Source of the DNA: UMGS1668 sp035447605
GTDB lineage: Bacteria > Bacillota > Clostridia > Oscillospirales > Ruminococcaceae
Direction of reading: 5' to 3'
Assembly (NCBI GenBank): GCA_035447605.1
Contig: DAOTHJ010000005.1
Location: forward strand, 1 to 64,000
DNA length: 64,000 nucleotides
Within the stretch, counting starts at the first letter, position 1; the number at the start of each line of letters is the position of its first letter. Under the pieces are notes generated by a model. It did no database searches. It was not told the origin of the DNA and saw nothing but the letters and a program-made list of their open reading frames with translations. Shown piece after piece: positions 7,693 to 16,582 of the stretch. A program made the position numbers and the translations under genes.

Positions 7693-10221
7693 CTATACCT
7701 TCTTCTTTCTCATTGCTTTCCTGATGAATTTTACAACCTCATACCACAATACGGACGCGGCGGCAAGGCCAAAGGCGGCGAGCATCTGCACGGCAGAGAG
7801 AGGGGCAAGTTTCAGAAAGCCTGAGAGCGGCGTATAAAGGATGCTCAGCAGAAATACAAGCGTTCCAAGATGGATCGCCCACATCACCCGGTCTTTTTTG
7901 ATGCGTTTTATAGAAGAAAAAACGAAATCGCGGTCGGAGCTGTTGACCTGTACCAGGAACAGGTTTGCCAGCATCACCACGGAAAGCCCCATCGCCCGTG
8001 CGGCGGATGCGTTGGACGGATCTCCTGCCAACGTATACAAATAGGAGCCGAAAGAGGCGGCAAAAACCGCAAACCCCTGAAGAAGGCTTTTGCAAAGGAG
8101 ACGTCCGGTAAGAAGCTTTCCTTTCGGGCTGCGCGGCGGACGCTCCATAATATCCGCCTCGGCGGGCTGACGCTCCAGAACCACGGAGGAAGTCGGCCCG
8201 ATCAGAACCTCCAGCAAGACCACGTGGACGGGAAGCAGCAGCAACGCGGCCGGAGGGATTCCAAGAAACGGCGCCAGCAGCGACCCCAACGCAATGGGCA
8301 TATGGATGGAAAACACATATCCCACCGCTTTTCGGATATTGTCATAGATGCGGCGGCCGTCTTTGATCGCCTCCACGATGGTCGTAAAGTGATCATCCAT
8401 GAGGATCAGATCGGCGGCTTCGCGGGAAACTTCGCTTCCACGCTTGCCCATGGCGATGCCGATATCGGCGTATTTGAGCGCAGGCGCATCATTGACTCCA
8501 TCCCCGGTCATGGCGACGATCTCTCCGTTTTCCCTGAACGCTTTGACGATCCGCATTTTGTGCTCCGGAATGACGCGTGAAAAGATGGAGACGTTTTTTA
8601 CCGCCTCCCGGAGTTCCTCATCGCTCATGGCTTCCAGCATATCGCCGGTGATGATATGCTCGCTGCCCGGGATTCCGATTTTCCTTGCAATGGCCGAGGC
8701 GGTGACCCCGTTGTCTCCGGTAATCATGACCACCCGGATCCCCGCCCGGTTACAAACGGCGATATCGTCCCCGACGGTCTCCCGCGGAGGATCGGACAGC
8801 CCCACCAAGCCCAGAAAGGTCAAACGGCAGTCCGTGAGGGAAGCCGGAACGGAAGCGACATCCCTTGGATATTCCGCCGCGATGGCAATGACCCGCAGCC
8901 CCTCGCCGGACAAGGCGCAAATCTGCCGCCCGGCGGTTTTTTGCTGTTCTTCCGTCAGATCGCAGAGGGCAAGAATCCGCTCCGGGCTGCCCTTGGCCGC
9001 AACGATCAGCTCGCCGTTTTTGCGCCAGACGTGACCCATCATTTTTAACTCATGGGTAAAGGGGTACTCGCTGATAAATTCGTTTTCAAAAAGGCTTTCC
9101 CTTGAAATGCCGTGCTGTTCGCAATAGGCCAGCATGGCTTTTTCCATGGGATCGTAGGTTTCCATCTCGCAGCCGAGACCCATGGTTTCAAGCAAGCCCT
9201 GCTCCGTGCCGCAGGCCAGCCATGTCTTCTTCACGGTCATCCGGTTCATGGTGATGGTGCCCGTCTTATCCACACAGAGCACCGAAACCGCGCCAAGGGT
9301 CTCCACCGCGGGAAGACTGCGCACCAACGAGCGTTTCTTTGCCAGCCGCCACGCGCCCATGGAGAGGAATACGGTAAGGATCACCGGGAATTCCTCCGGG
9401 ATCATCGCCATGGCAAGGATCATGCCGGAGAGGATGCTTTCTATCAGCCGGTCGCCCAAAACGTGATCCGGGATATTCAGCCAGGTAAAGATTCCCACCA
9501 GAAGAAAAAATCCGCCCGCAAGCACCGCGCAGGTTCTGACCAGCGCATTAATCTGTTTTTGAAGAGGCGTATTCTCCTGCGGCGCCGAGGCCACGCTCCG
9601 CCCGATTTTCCCATACTCCGTGGCCGCGCCGATGTTATCCACCTGTACGGAGGCGGTGCCCTGGATCACGAGCGTGCCGGCATAGCAGTAGTCCTTGCGC
9701 CAATAGTCGTCAGGGGGCTCCGCGCTTTCCGCCGCCGTTTTCCAGACGCCCTCGGCTTCTCCGGTGAGAGAAGATTCGTCAACGCAGAGATCCGCACATC
9801 GCAGCACCACTCCATCCGCCGGGATCTTGACGCCTTCGCAAAGAAGCATGAGATCGCCCGGCACCAGATCCGCGCTCGCGATGATCTGCTCTTTTCCATC
9901 CCGGATGACGGGAATATGAGGCGCGGACAAATCTTTTAAAGCGTTCAGCGTCCGGTCGGTTTTCCACTCCTGAACGACGTCGATGCCGACGATGATGGCC
10001 ACAAAAATCAGCATGACCGCGCCGTCCCTTGGCTCGCCAAGGATAAAATAAAAAACGGCGGTAACCATCAGCAGTAAAAACATCGGCTCGCAGACGATAT
10101 GAAATGCTTTTTTAAAAAAGTTATCCTTTTTTTGAGAAGTCAGCTCGTTTTTTCCGTACGTTTCCTGCCGTTCTTTTGCTTCGGCAGAAGTCAGTCCCGC
10201 TATGTTTGATGTGGCTGTCAT
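7693..10221 (-). CDS. P-type cation-transporting ATPase (Ca2+-type family) under a NiCo riboswitch
   Basis: An 842-residue complete P2-type ATPase. It has the N-terminal cation ATPase domain, the actuator motif LTGEAE, the phosphorylation motif DKTGT (Asp318), the hinge TGDGVNDAP and about ten membrane segments. M4 carries PEEFPVIL in place of the PEGLP of SERCA, and M6 reads VVLLEVLIGPT with Glu where Ca2+ pumps have Asn/Asp, so the transport site differs from SERCA. GGAGG precedes the ATG. The 5' leader contains a NiCo riboswitch and terminator, so the likely role is export of Ni2+, Co2+ or another divalent transition metal rather than Ca2+. This is inferred from control, not from a known substrate. 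Confidence 0.92.
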   Translation of the reverse strand: MTATSNIAGLTSAEAKERQETYGKNELTSQKKDNFFKKAFHIVCEPMFLLLMVTAVFYFILGEPRDGAVMLIFVAIIVGIDVVQEWKTDRTLNALKDLSAPHIPVIRDGKEQIIASADLVPGDLMLLCEGVKIPADGVVLRCADLCVDESSLTGEAEGVWKTAAESAEPPDDYWRKDYCYAGTLVIQGTASVQVDNIGAATEYGKIGRSVASAPQENTPLQKQINALVRTCAVLAGGFFLLVGIFTWLNIPDHVLGDRLIESILSGMILAMAMIPEEFPVILTVFLSMGAWRLAKKRSLVRSLPAVETLGAVSVLCVDKTGTITMNRMTVKKTWLACGTEQGLLETMGLGCEMETYDPMEKAMLAYCEQHGISRESLFENEFISEYPFTHELKMMGHVWRKNGELIVAAKGSPERILALCDLTEEQQKTAGRQICALSGEGLRVIAIAAEYPRDVASVPASLTDCRLTFLGLVGLSDPPRETVGDDIAVCNRAGIRVVMITGDNGVTASAIARKIGIPGSEHIITGDMLEAMSDEELREAVKNVSIFSRVIPEHKMRIVKAFRENGEIVAMTGDGVNDAPALKYADIGIAMGKRGSEVSREAADLILMDDHFTTIVEAIKDGRRIYDNIRKAVGYVFSIHMPIALGSLLAPFLGIPPAALLLLPVHVVLLEVLIGPTSSVVLERQPAEADIMERPPRSPKGKLLTGRLLCKSLLQGFAVFAASFGSYLYTLAGDPSNASAARAMGLSVVMLANLFLVQVNSSDRDFVFSSIKRIKKDRVMWAIHLGTLVFLLSILYTPLSGFLKLAPLSAVQMLAAFGLAAASVLWYEVVKFIRKAMRKKKV

Positions 10222-10290
10222 AAAAGAACCTCCGTTTTGAGCGGCATCTGAATTCTCTTATGGCACTTCATTTGAGGTCGGTTATTCCAC

Positions 10291-10344
10291 AAATATATAA
10301 AAATACACACCTGCGGAACATACTACTGTCCTGCAGATGTGTAT
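10291..10344 (-). terminator. Riboswitch expression-platform terminator
   Basis: A 12-bp stem (ATACACATCTGC with GCAGGTGTGTAT, one G-U pair) is followed by TTTTTATATAT on the minus strand. Its 5' arm is also used by the last helix of the aptamer, so folding of the aptamer should prevent termination. It lies 70 bases before the ATPase start codon. Confidence 0.85.
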
Positions 10345-10414
10345 GGCACGCATCCTGCTGCCGCTCTTTGGGTGGCCCGGCCCCACGCCCTTTCGGGCAT
10401 CGCCTGCTCAGTTT
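10322..10414 (-). ncRNA. NiCo (czcD) riboswitch aptamer
   Basis: The minus-strand RNA has the conserved blocks of the NiCo aptamer in order: AACUGAGCAGGC, a variable hairpin (GCCC-GAAA-GGGC), GCCGGGC, a CAAAGAGCGGCA-like junction, a GAUG...CAUCUGC hairpin, and GGACAGU closing the first helix. This matches the crystallised czcD aptamer as I remember it. Family knowledge: the aptamer binds Ni2+/Co2+ cooperatively (Fe2+ has also been reported) and turns on exporter genes. Here the 3' part overlaps a strong terminator, which fits an ON switch for the P-type ATPase downstream. A covariance-model search would settle it. Confidence 0.88.
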
Positions 10415-10429
10415 GTACTGTTGATCTCT

Positions 10430-10450
10430 CATTTCATTTTTAATGAAATG
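10430..10450 (-). repeat. Perfect hairpin in the riboswitch leader
   Basis: CATTTCATT and AATGAAATG form a 9-bp stem with a 3-base loop just 5' of the aptamer. It may insulate the aptamer or stabilise the leader. Confidence 0.5.
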
Positions 10451-10474
10451 TAATGCAGTGCAAAGAGTTGTCTG

Positions 10475-10503
10475 ATTGTATGATGAGAAACTGAGTTTGT
10501 CAA
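10475..10503 (-). promoter_or_regulatory. Promoter of the riboswitch leader
   Basis: TTGACA (10498-10503) and TACAAT (10475-10480) are separated by 17 bases on the minus strand. Transcription from here gives a leader of about 245 bases. The rest of 10504-10640 holds no gene that I can support. Confidence 0.8.
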
Positions 10504-10640
10504 TATCGCCTTTTACGAGTCTCACGTTTCAAAAAACAGTCACCGCTGTAAATACTATATGCGGGGAATATGACTTTGTTGACCGGCCGCGCAGTATGCA
10601 TATATGGAATCCATACCCTCATGTTTTTCCGTCCGCCTTA

Positions 10641-10680
10641 TAAAAAGAACCCCGCTCCAAGGAACGGGGTTCTCTTTTTT
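10641..10680 (-). terminator. Terminator after the TPM gene
   Basis: GAACCCCG and CGGGGTTC arms have A/T runs on both sides, so it could act in either direction; the gene it serves is on the minus strand. Confidence 0.8.
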
Positions 10681-10721
10681 ACCTGTCTGCCGCGGAACTC
10701 TCCGCGTTCTTTGCGACGCGC

Positions 10722-11540
10722 TCAGAAGCCGCGCCCGCCACCTCCATGCGAAGCGCCGCCGCTCGACGTATGCACGGCGCTGCCTCCTCCGCCTCCGCCG
10801 AACCCGTTGTCGTTGTCCTTCGGATGCGGAATACGGACGACGGTGGTGTTGAGGTACTGATCGGTGCGCGCGGTGACGTCGAGGTCTCCGCTGCTGTGGA
10901 AGTTGTAATGGTAGGTGCTGCCCTTGAGCTCGTAGCTGTGGCTGACGAAGAAAAACGGAGCCGCGAAGCCCGCTCCGCCGAGCAGCAGGGCGATCGGGAC
11001 AAAGATCCAGTTGAACTGCTTCTTCTCCTCGCGCGTCCCGAGGATCTCTCCGGTCTGTGAATCGTAGGCATAGGAGCCTCCCGAAGGCGGGCCGCTTTTC
11101 GCATAATCCTTGCAGATGCCGAGGACGCCTTCCGCGGCGTCATAATAGGCCCCGTCGCTGAGAAGCGTATTCGTCTCGTCAAAGACGGAGCTGATGCGGC
11201 TGTCCGTCAGGATGTAGATCATCTCGCCCGAGGTACTGATCCAAGCCTCACGGTTATACATGTCGATCAGGTAAAGCATGCCGTCCGCGGCAAAGCCGTT
11301 CTGATCGTAGAAATCATCCGCGCGCTCCATTGCGGAGGAATAGGCGTCGTTGGCCGTCAGGATTACGAAATCCATGCCGGTCTCCGCGCGGAAGGCGGCG
11401 GATTTTTCTTCGAGATCCGCCTCCTCCGTATCCGTAAAGAGATCCGCGTTATCGTAGACCCACTGATCGGCGAAGGCCGTGACCGCAAAAAGGCCAAGCA
11501 TCAGGGCGGCAATCAGGATGGAAATCATGATTTTTTTCAT
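10722..11540 (-). CDS. TPM-domain (YgcG-like) membrane protein
   Basis: A 272-residue exported protein. A signal peptide (about residues 1-24) is followed by a TPM domain (about 27-150; VYDNADLFTDTEEADLEEK), one transmembrane helix (WIFVPIALLLGGAGFAAPFFF) and a Gly/Ser/His tail ending GGGGRGF, the usual end of this family. TPM proteins are implicated in membrane protein quality control, but the activity is not settled. The start is the ATG at 11540, which overlaps the TGA of the upstream zinc-ribbon gene (ATGA), so the two are translationally coupled; the longer frame up to 11714 lies inside that gene. Confidence 0.85.
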   Translation of the reverse strand: MKKIMISILIAALMLGLFAVTAFADQWVYDNADLFTDTEEADLEEKSAAFRAETGMDFVILTANDAYSSAMERADDFYDQNGFAADGMLYLIDMYNREAWISTSGEMIYILTDSRISSVFDETNTLLSDGAYYDAAEGVLGICKDYAKSGPPSGGSYAYDSQTGEILGTREEKKQFNWIFVPIALLLGGAGFAAPFFFVSHSYELKGSTYHYNFHSSGDLDVTARTDQYLNTTVVRIPHPKDNDNGFGGGGGGSAVHTSSGGASHGGGGRGF

Positions 11541-12631
11541 GCGAACAGCCACCCCGCAATCAATGTCAAAATCATCAGCGCCCCGCCGATCGCCGCGCCG
11601 AGAGCCGCCACCTTGCCCTTGTCGACCGGCAGTTTGCCGCAGAGGGCGCCGGTCTGGCCGTTCATCGCGTAATGCCAGAGCTTTCCGGCGTGATCCTTGT
11701 AGGTGACGATCCATGTCGGCAACAGCACATAGCGGTAGCGCTCCCCTTTCGGGTTGACAAGCGTGGTGCCGTTGACGCTGGTATAATGCATATCCTCCCG
11801 GATCATCGTATCCGTATAATCCTTGAGCTCGCGGATGATCTCCGGGCGCACGGTATCCTTGTCGATATCGCGCTTCTCCGCGAAGAAGCCGGTCAGATAC
11901 GCCATGGAGAACGGCTTCAGGCTCTCCAGCTTATAAGGATGGATGCCGTCGCCAAGCTTGCGGTCCTGCTTCTGGAGAGCGGAACGCATGACGTCGTGGA
12001 ACTCGCTCTTTCCTTCCCGCGCCACCATATAGTGCTTGGTGGTGATGATATCCTCGTCGCTTGTGGAGATACGGGTGACGATCTCGGCGGTGCCGCTGAA
12101 CTTGGCCTCCATTTTATAATCCGCCGACCAGTAGGGATAATAAATTCCCGAGAGATTGCTGATTTTCTTTTTGTCGAAAAAGCCGGTCGGGACAAATTTC
12201 TTCTTGGCGGTCCAGCTAAGGAAGTGCTGTACGGCGTCCTCCTTTGTGACGGTGAAGGGCAGCACCGCGTCCGGGCGGTATTCGTCGGTCAGGCGGCCGG
12301 AGAGCACAACCGGGTTTTGGCAGAAATAGCAGAACGTCGCGGCGGTGGTCCCGTCGGTGACGAGCTCCGCGCCGCAGTTCGGGCAGACATAGACAAGCCC
12401 CGGTTCCTGCTCCTCCTGCGGCTCCTGCTGTGCCTCCTGCTCTTTATCCCGCGAAGCCGCCTCCTCTTTTTTGGCCCTCTCAGCGGCGCGCTGTTCCTCC
12501 TCCCGAGCAAGCTGCTCAAGATAGGGCTGCTCAAACTCGGAACCGCAATAGTCGCAATGGAATTTTTGGTTCTCCGGGTTAAAAAGCAGCCCTGCGCCGC
12601 AGTTCGGGCATTTGAATGTGACGGTAGACAC
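11537..12631 (-). CDS. Double zinc-ribbon membrane protein
   Basis: A 364-residue protein. Two zinc ribbons are visible: CPNCGAGLLF...CDYCGSEF (residues 8-33) and CPNCGAEL...CYFCQNPV (about 78-102), separated by an E/Q/A-rich coiled coil. A beta-rich domain of about 200 residues follows, and one membrane helix lies at the extreme C-terminus (about 342-362), so it is probably tail-anchored with the ribbons in the cytoplasm. GGAGGG precedes the start. It is coupled to the TPM gene, which suggests that both act at the membrane together. I do not know its function. Confidence 0.8.
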   Translation of the reverse strand: MSTVTFKCPNCGAGLLFNPENQKFHCDYCGSEFEQPYLEQLAREEEQRAAERAKKEEAASRDKEQEAQQEPQEEQEPGLVYVCPNCGAELVTDGTTAATFCYFCQNPVVLSGRLTDEYRPDAVLPFTVTKEDAVQHFLSWTAKKKFVPTGFFDKKKISNLSGIYYPYWSADYKMEAKFSGTAEIVTRISTSDEDIITTKHYMVAREGKSEFHDVMRSALQKQDRKLGDGIHPYKLESLKPFSMAYLTGFFAEKRDIDKDTVRPEIIRELKDYTDTMIREDMHYTSVNGTTLVNPKGERYRYVLLPTWIVTYKDHAGKLWHYAMNGQTGALCGKLPVDKGKVAALGAAIGGALMILTLIAGWLFA

Positions 12632-12766
12632 TTCGATCCCTCCCTTTATGCAGTCATTTTACCATAATCCGAAAAAGATTTCATCCCTTCGGCAAAAATC
12701 GCAAGCTTTTTTTCGGGGCGGCGGTGTGGTATGATAGGCGTGTAACTTTGGAAAGGAGGCGCTGCC

Positions 12767-14827
12767 ATGACGGAGATTCTCGCTCCTGCGGGCGGCAGGG
12801 AGCAGCTCCTCGCGGCCGTTCGCTGCGGCGCGAATGCGGTCTATCTCGGCGCAAAAAACTTCAACGCGCGCCGGAACGCCGAAAATTTTGAGGAGGAAAG
12901 TCTCGCGGAGACGGTCGCCTTCTGCCATGCCAGAAACGTCGCGGTCCACGTCGCGCTCAATACGCTCGTCATGGATCACGAGCTTCCGCTGCTCGAAGCG
13001 GAGGCCGCCTCCATCGCGGAATCCGGTGCGGACGCGGTGATCGTGCAGGATCTTGCCGCCGCGAAACTGATCCGGGAATGCTGCCCCGGGATTGCCCTGC
13101 ACGCCTCCACGCAGATGACGGTGCACAACCTCGCGGGCATCCGGATGCTCGAAGATCTCGGCTTTTCGCGGGTGGTGCTCGCGCGGGAACTTTCCTATGA
13201 GGAGATCGCCATGCTCACGGAAAAAGCGGGGATTGAAACCGAGGTATTCGTCCACGGTGCCCTGTGCATGTGCGTCTCCGGGGGATGCTATCTCTCCTCC
13301 GTCCTCGGCGGAAGAAGTGGCAACCGCGGCCTCTGCGCCCAGCCGTGCCGGCTCGATTTCGACAACGGCGAGCGCGGCCACGCCCTTTCCCTGAAAGATA
13401 TGTCATATATTTCTCATATCAAAGAGCTTGCCGACGCCGGCGTCGCCTCGCTCAAAATTGAGGGCCGGATGAAGCGGCCGGAATACGTCGCCGCCGCCGT
13501 CACCGCCTGCCGGGAGGCGCTCGCGGGCCGGGAACCGGATCTCGATACCCTGAAAGCGGTCTTTTCGCGGCAGGGCTTTACCGACGGTTACTATACCGGC
13601 AGACGGACACCCGAGATGTTCGGCTACCGCAGCCGTGAGGACGTCACCGCCGCCGAGCCGGTGCTCAAGGAGCTTTCTCATCTTTACGCGGCCGAGCGGC
13701 AGACGATCCCGGTGGAGATGGCGCTCTCCGTCTTTGAGGGAACCGAATCCGTGCTGACCGTTTCGGACGGAAAAGCCTGTGTTTCCGTCGGCGGGGCTGT
13801 ACCGGAAAAGGCGGTAAACCGTCCGACCGACCGGGAACTTGCCGAGCGAAGCCTGTTTAAGACCGGCGGCACGCCGTTTTTTGCCGAAAGTCTGAATTTT
13901 TCGAGCGACGGTGAAAGCGTGCTGCCCGTCTCCGAACTCAACCGGATGCGCAGGGAGGCATTGGATCAACTGCTTGCGGAGCGGGAACATCCGGTCCCGA
14001 AGCCATTCCTACCCTGCGGAAAATCGGAACCTATAAAACATAAAGCATCGTTTATACCCGAACTGCGTCTTCGCTTTGAAACTTACGGCCAGACGGCGTC
14101 TTTTTCTGAAGAAGAAGGCATTCCGCTGCCCGCCGAAACAAAAGTGATCTTACCGATTTCCGAAATTCTGAAGAATCCGGGGGCCGCCGCGCGGTTTGGC
14201 GGCGCGCTGATTGCCGAGCTCCCCGCGCTGATCTTCCCGAAGGACGAGGAGGCGCTCTCCGCTCAGCTTGAAGCGCTCAAAGAGCTCGGCCTCCAAAACG
14301 CGCTGGCCGAAAACCTCGGCGCGATCCGGCTGATCCGGGAGGCGGGCTTTCGGCCTTACGGCGGGCACGGGCTCAATATTCTCAACAGCGTAGCGCTCGC
14401 GGAATACGAAAAACTCGGCCTTACGGAGGCGACCGTCTCCTTCGAACTGCCGATGGCGAAGATCTCCCGTCTGGGCGGAACCCTGCCGCGCGGAATTCTC
14501 GGCTACGGAACCCTGCCGCTGATGCGTTTTCGCGCCTGCCCTATTCAAAAAAAGGGCGGCTGCGGGAACTGTCCCGGCTCCGGGACGCTGACCGACCGCC
14601 TCGGCAAAACGTTTTCCGTTCTCTGTTCCGGAAGACGATATGCCACGCTGCTCAACAGCCTGCCGCTCTGGATCGCGGATAAAGAGATCTCCGGCGCAGA
14701 TTTTCTGACGCTCTATTTCACTGTGGAAAGCCCGGAACGCTGTCTATCAGTCTATCAAGCTTATCAAAAAAATATGCCTCCGGATACGGAACGCACCAAC
14801 GGACTCTACTTCCGGGAGTTGCTGTAA
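12767..14827 (+). CDS. U32 family peptidase-like RNA-modifying protein
   Basis: A 686-residue U32 protein. The family signature is clear in VFVHGALCMCVSGGCYLSS, with further cysteines in CAQPCR, and the N-terminal TIM barrel starts ILAPAGGREQLLAAVRCGANAVYLG. The length and C-terminal extension with more cysteines (CPIQKKGGCGNCPG) fit the long branch with a DUF3656-type domain. Although named peptidases, characterised members (RlhA, TrhP) act in hydroxylation of 23S rRNA or tRNA, so an RNA-modification role is likely but not proven. AAAGGAGG precedes the start. It has its own terminator and faces the FAD gene. Confidence 0.88.
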   Translation: MTEILAPAGGREQLLAAVRCGANAVYLGAKNFNARRNAENFEEESLAETVAFCHARNVAVHVALNTLVMDHELPLLEAEAASIAESGADAVIVQDLAAAKLIRECCPGIALHASTQMTVHNLAGIRMLEDLGFSRVVLARELSYEEIAMLTEKAGIETEVFVHGALCMCVSGGCYLSSVLGGRSGNRGLCAQPCRLDFDNGERGHALSLKDMSYISHIKELADAGVASLKIEGRMKRPEYVAAAVTACREALAGREPDLDTLKAVFSRQGFTDGYYTGRRTPEMFGYRSREDVTAAEPVLKELSHLYAAERQTIPVEMALSVFEGTESVLTVSDGKACVSVGGAVPEKAVNRPTDRELAERSLFKTGGTPFFAESLNFSSDGESVLPVSELNRMRREALDQLLAEREHPVPKPFLPCGKSEPIKHKASFIPELRLRFETYGQTASFSEEEGIPLPAETKVILPISEILKNPGAAARFGGALIAELPALIFPKDEEALSAQLEALKELGLQNALAENLGAIRLIREAGFRPYGGHGLNILNSVALAEYEKLGLTEATVSFELPMAKISRLGGTLPRGILGYGTLPLMRFRACPIQKKGGCGNCPGSGTLTDRLGKTFSVLCSGRRYATLLNSLPLWIADKEISGADFLTLYFTVESPERCLSVYQAYQKNMPPDTERTNGLYFRELL

Positions 14828-14890
14828 AAGCTCCGCATTCGCAGATCGGTGGATTTCGGCATTTTTCAGGATCATCTTCCGGCGAAAAAC

Positions 14891-14930
14891 GGCGCCGTTT
14901 CCCGTTTGGGGATACGGCGCCGCCTTTTTT
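14891..14930 (+). terminator. Terminator after the U32 gene
   Basis: GGCGCCGT and ACGGCGCC arms are followed by CTTTTTT. The T-run overlaps the stop codon of the convergent FAD gene. Confidence 0.85.
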
Positions 14931-16506
14931 ATTTTATCAGGGCCTCGAGCACTTTTTCCGCGCAGCGAAGGCCGTCCGCCGCCGCGCTCATAATGCCGCC
15001 GGCGTATCCCGCGCCCTCTCCGCAGGGGTAAAGGCCCGCCGCGCCGACCGCTTCAAGGCTCTCCCCGTCCCGGACGATGCGTACCGGCGAGCTGGTTCTC
15101 GTTTCCGGGCCGGTCAGCACGGCCTCCGGGTCGTCGAAACACCGGATCTGGTTATGGAAGATGTGTATGCCCGCCCGGAGCACGGAGACCATCTCCTCCG
15201 GGTAAAGCGAGGCAAGATCCGTCTCCGTAACGCCGCGGGAATAGGAGGGCGTCACCCTGCCGAAGCTCGATTTGCCACCTCCGAGAAACGCTCCGACCGT
15301 CTCTGCGGGCGCTTTCCCCTTTCCAAGCACAAAAGCCAGCCGCTCGGTCTTCTCCTGAAACGCCATGGCGCGAAATGGGTCGCCGCCGAAATCCTCGGCC
15401 GAAAGCGAGCACACCAGCGCGGCATTGGAATTCACACCGTCGCGGGCATGCATGCTCATGCCGTTTGTGACAATCGTTTCCTTTTCATTCTCGGCTGGAA
15501 CGACGAAGCCGCCCGGGCACATGCAGAATGTATAGGCGCAGCGCCCGCCGATCTCGGCGGAGAGCTGGTAATCCGCCGCGCCGAGCGCAGGATGACCGGC
15601 AAATTCGCCGTACTGGGCGCGGTCGATGTCGGCGCGCAGGTGCTCAATGCGGAATCCCGCGGAAAACGGCTTTGCCTCCATCAAAAGCGGCTTACTCTTG
15701 AGCATGGTAAATGTCTCCCGCGCGCTGTGGCCGGCCGCAAGGATGACCTGCCGGGCCGGGATACGCTCGCCGGAGACGACGACCGCGCGGATTTTGCCAT
15801 CCGCGATCTCAAAGTCCTCCGCCTTGGAGAGAAACCTCACCTCGCCGCCGAGGGAGAGGATTTCCTTCCGGATATTTTTTACGACCTCGCGCAGACGGTC
15901 GGTGCCCACATGAGGCTTTGCTCGGATCATGACATCCTTCGGCGCGCCGTGGGCGGCAAATTCGCGGAGCACAAAGCCGCAGCGCAGATCGCCGATGCGG
16001 GTGGTGAGCTTGCCGTCGCTGAAGGTGCCGGCGCCGCCCTCGCCGAACTGGACGCTCGCGTTTTCATCGAGCGGCCCGCCCTTCCAGTAGCGCTCCACGG
16101 CCGCCGCGCGCTCCTCCACCGCGGCGCCGCGCTCGAGAATCAGCGGCCGGGCGCCGGCTCTTGCAAGGTACAGCCCCGCGAACATGCCGGCCGGGCCGAA
16201 TCCGACGATCACCGGCCGGTACTCTGGCTCCTTGGAGAGCCTCGGGATGGCTTCTTCCGCCTGCTCATAAAAACGGACGTCTCTGGAATGCAGAGCTTCC
16301 GCAGCCTCCTTCGCGCCGCCGAAATCCAGCGTGACGGAATACACCAGCCGGACGTCGTCCCTGTGGCGCGCGTCGACCGAGACCTTGGAAATGCCGCAGA
16401 GGGAGAGCTCTTCCGGCTTTTTTCCAAAGAGGGCGGCTGCCCTGCGAAGTGCAGCCTCCTCCGGCTCATCCGGAGACAATTTGATTTCCGATACGACAAC
16501 CGGCAT
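14929..16506 (-). CDS. FAD/NAD(P)-dependent oxidoreductase-like protein (COG2509 type)
   Basis: A 525-residue flavoprotein. An N-terminal domain of about 95 residues precedes the FAD-binding Rossmann motif VIVGFGPAGMFAGLYLARAG; later motifs include FGEGGAGTFSDGKL, VILAAGHSARET, CMCPGGFVVPA and a C-terminal GLYPCGEGAGYAGGI. This is the uncharacterised FAD-dependent dehydrogenase family of Firmicutes and Bacteroidetes; its substrate is not known. The start is the ATG at 16506 after GGGGGAG; seven extra in-frame residues upstream are possible. It is downstream of cdaA-cdaR but separated from them by a terminator, so it is probably independent. Confidence 0.85.
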   Translation of the reverse strand: MPVVVSEIKLSPDEPEEAALRRAAALFGKKPEELSLCGISKVSVDARHRDDVRLVYSVTLDFGGAKEAAEALHSRDVRFYEQAEEAIPRLSKEPEYRPVIVGFGPAGMFAGLYLARAGARPLILERGAAVEERAAAVERYWKGGPLDENASVQFGEGGAGTFSDGKLTTRIGDLRCGFVLREFAAHGAPKDVMIRAKPHVGTDRLREVVKNIRKEILSLGGEVRFLSKAEDFEIADGKIRAVVVSGERIPARQVILAAGHSARETFTMLKSKPLLMEAKPFSAGFRIEHLRADIDRAQYGEFAGHPALGAADYQLSAEIGGRCAYTFCMCPGGFVVPAENEKETIVTNGMSMHARDGVNSNAALVCSLSAEDFGGDPFRAMAFQEKTERLAFVLGKGKAPAETVGAFLGGGKSSFGRVTPSYSRGVTETDLASLYPEEMVSVLRAGIHIFHNQIRCFDDPEAVLTGPETRTSSPVRIVRDGESLEAVGAAGLYPCGEGAGYAGGIMSAAADGLRCAEKVLEALIK

Positions 16507-16539
16507 GGCTCTGCTCCCCCTTTTCAATTCTGCAAACAG

Positions 16540-16566
16540 AAAAAGGGCCCGAATCTGAGCCCTTTT
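16540..16566 (-). terminator. Terminator after cdaR
   Basis: AAAAGGGCTC and GGGCCCTTTTT arms on the minus strand, 17 bases beyond the cdaR stop. Confidence 0.75.
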
Positions 16567-16582
16567 CTTCTTTTTAAGTACG

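Noticed and set aside
10322..10414. raiA RNA, yybP-ykoY (Mn2+) and M-box (Mg2+) as identities of the structured leader
   Set aside because: The order of conserved blocks fits the NiCo aptamer much better, and the raiA, Mn2+ and Mg2+ consensus features were not found.
10268..10525. 85-residue minus-strand frame before the P-type ATPase
   Set aside because: It overlaps the promoter, riboswitch and terminator, which explain the sequence better.
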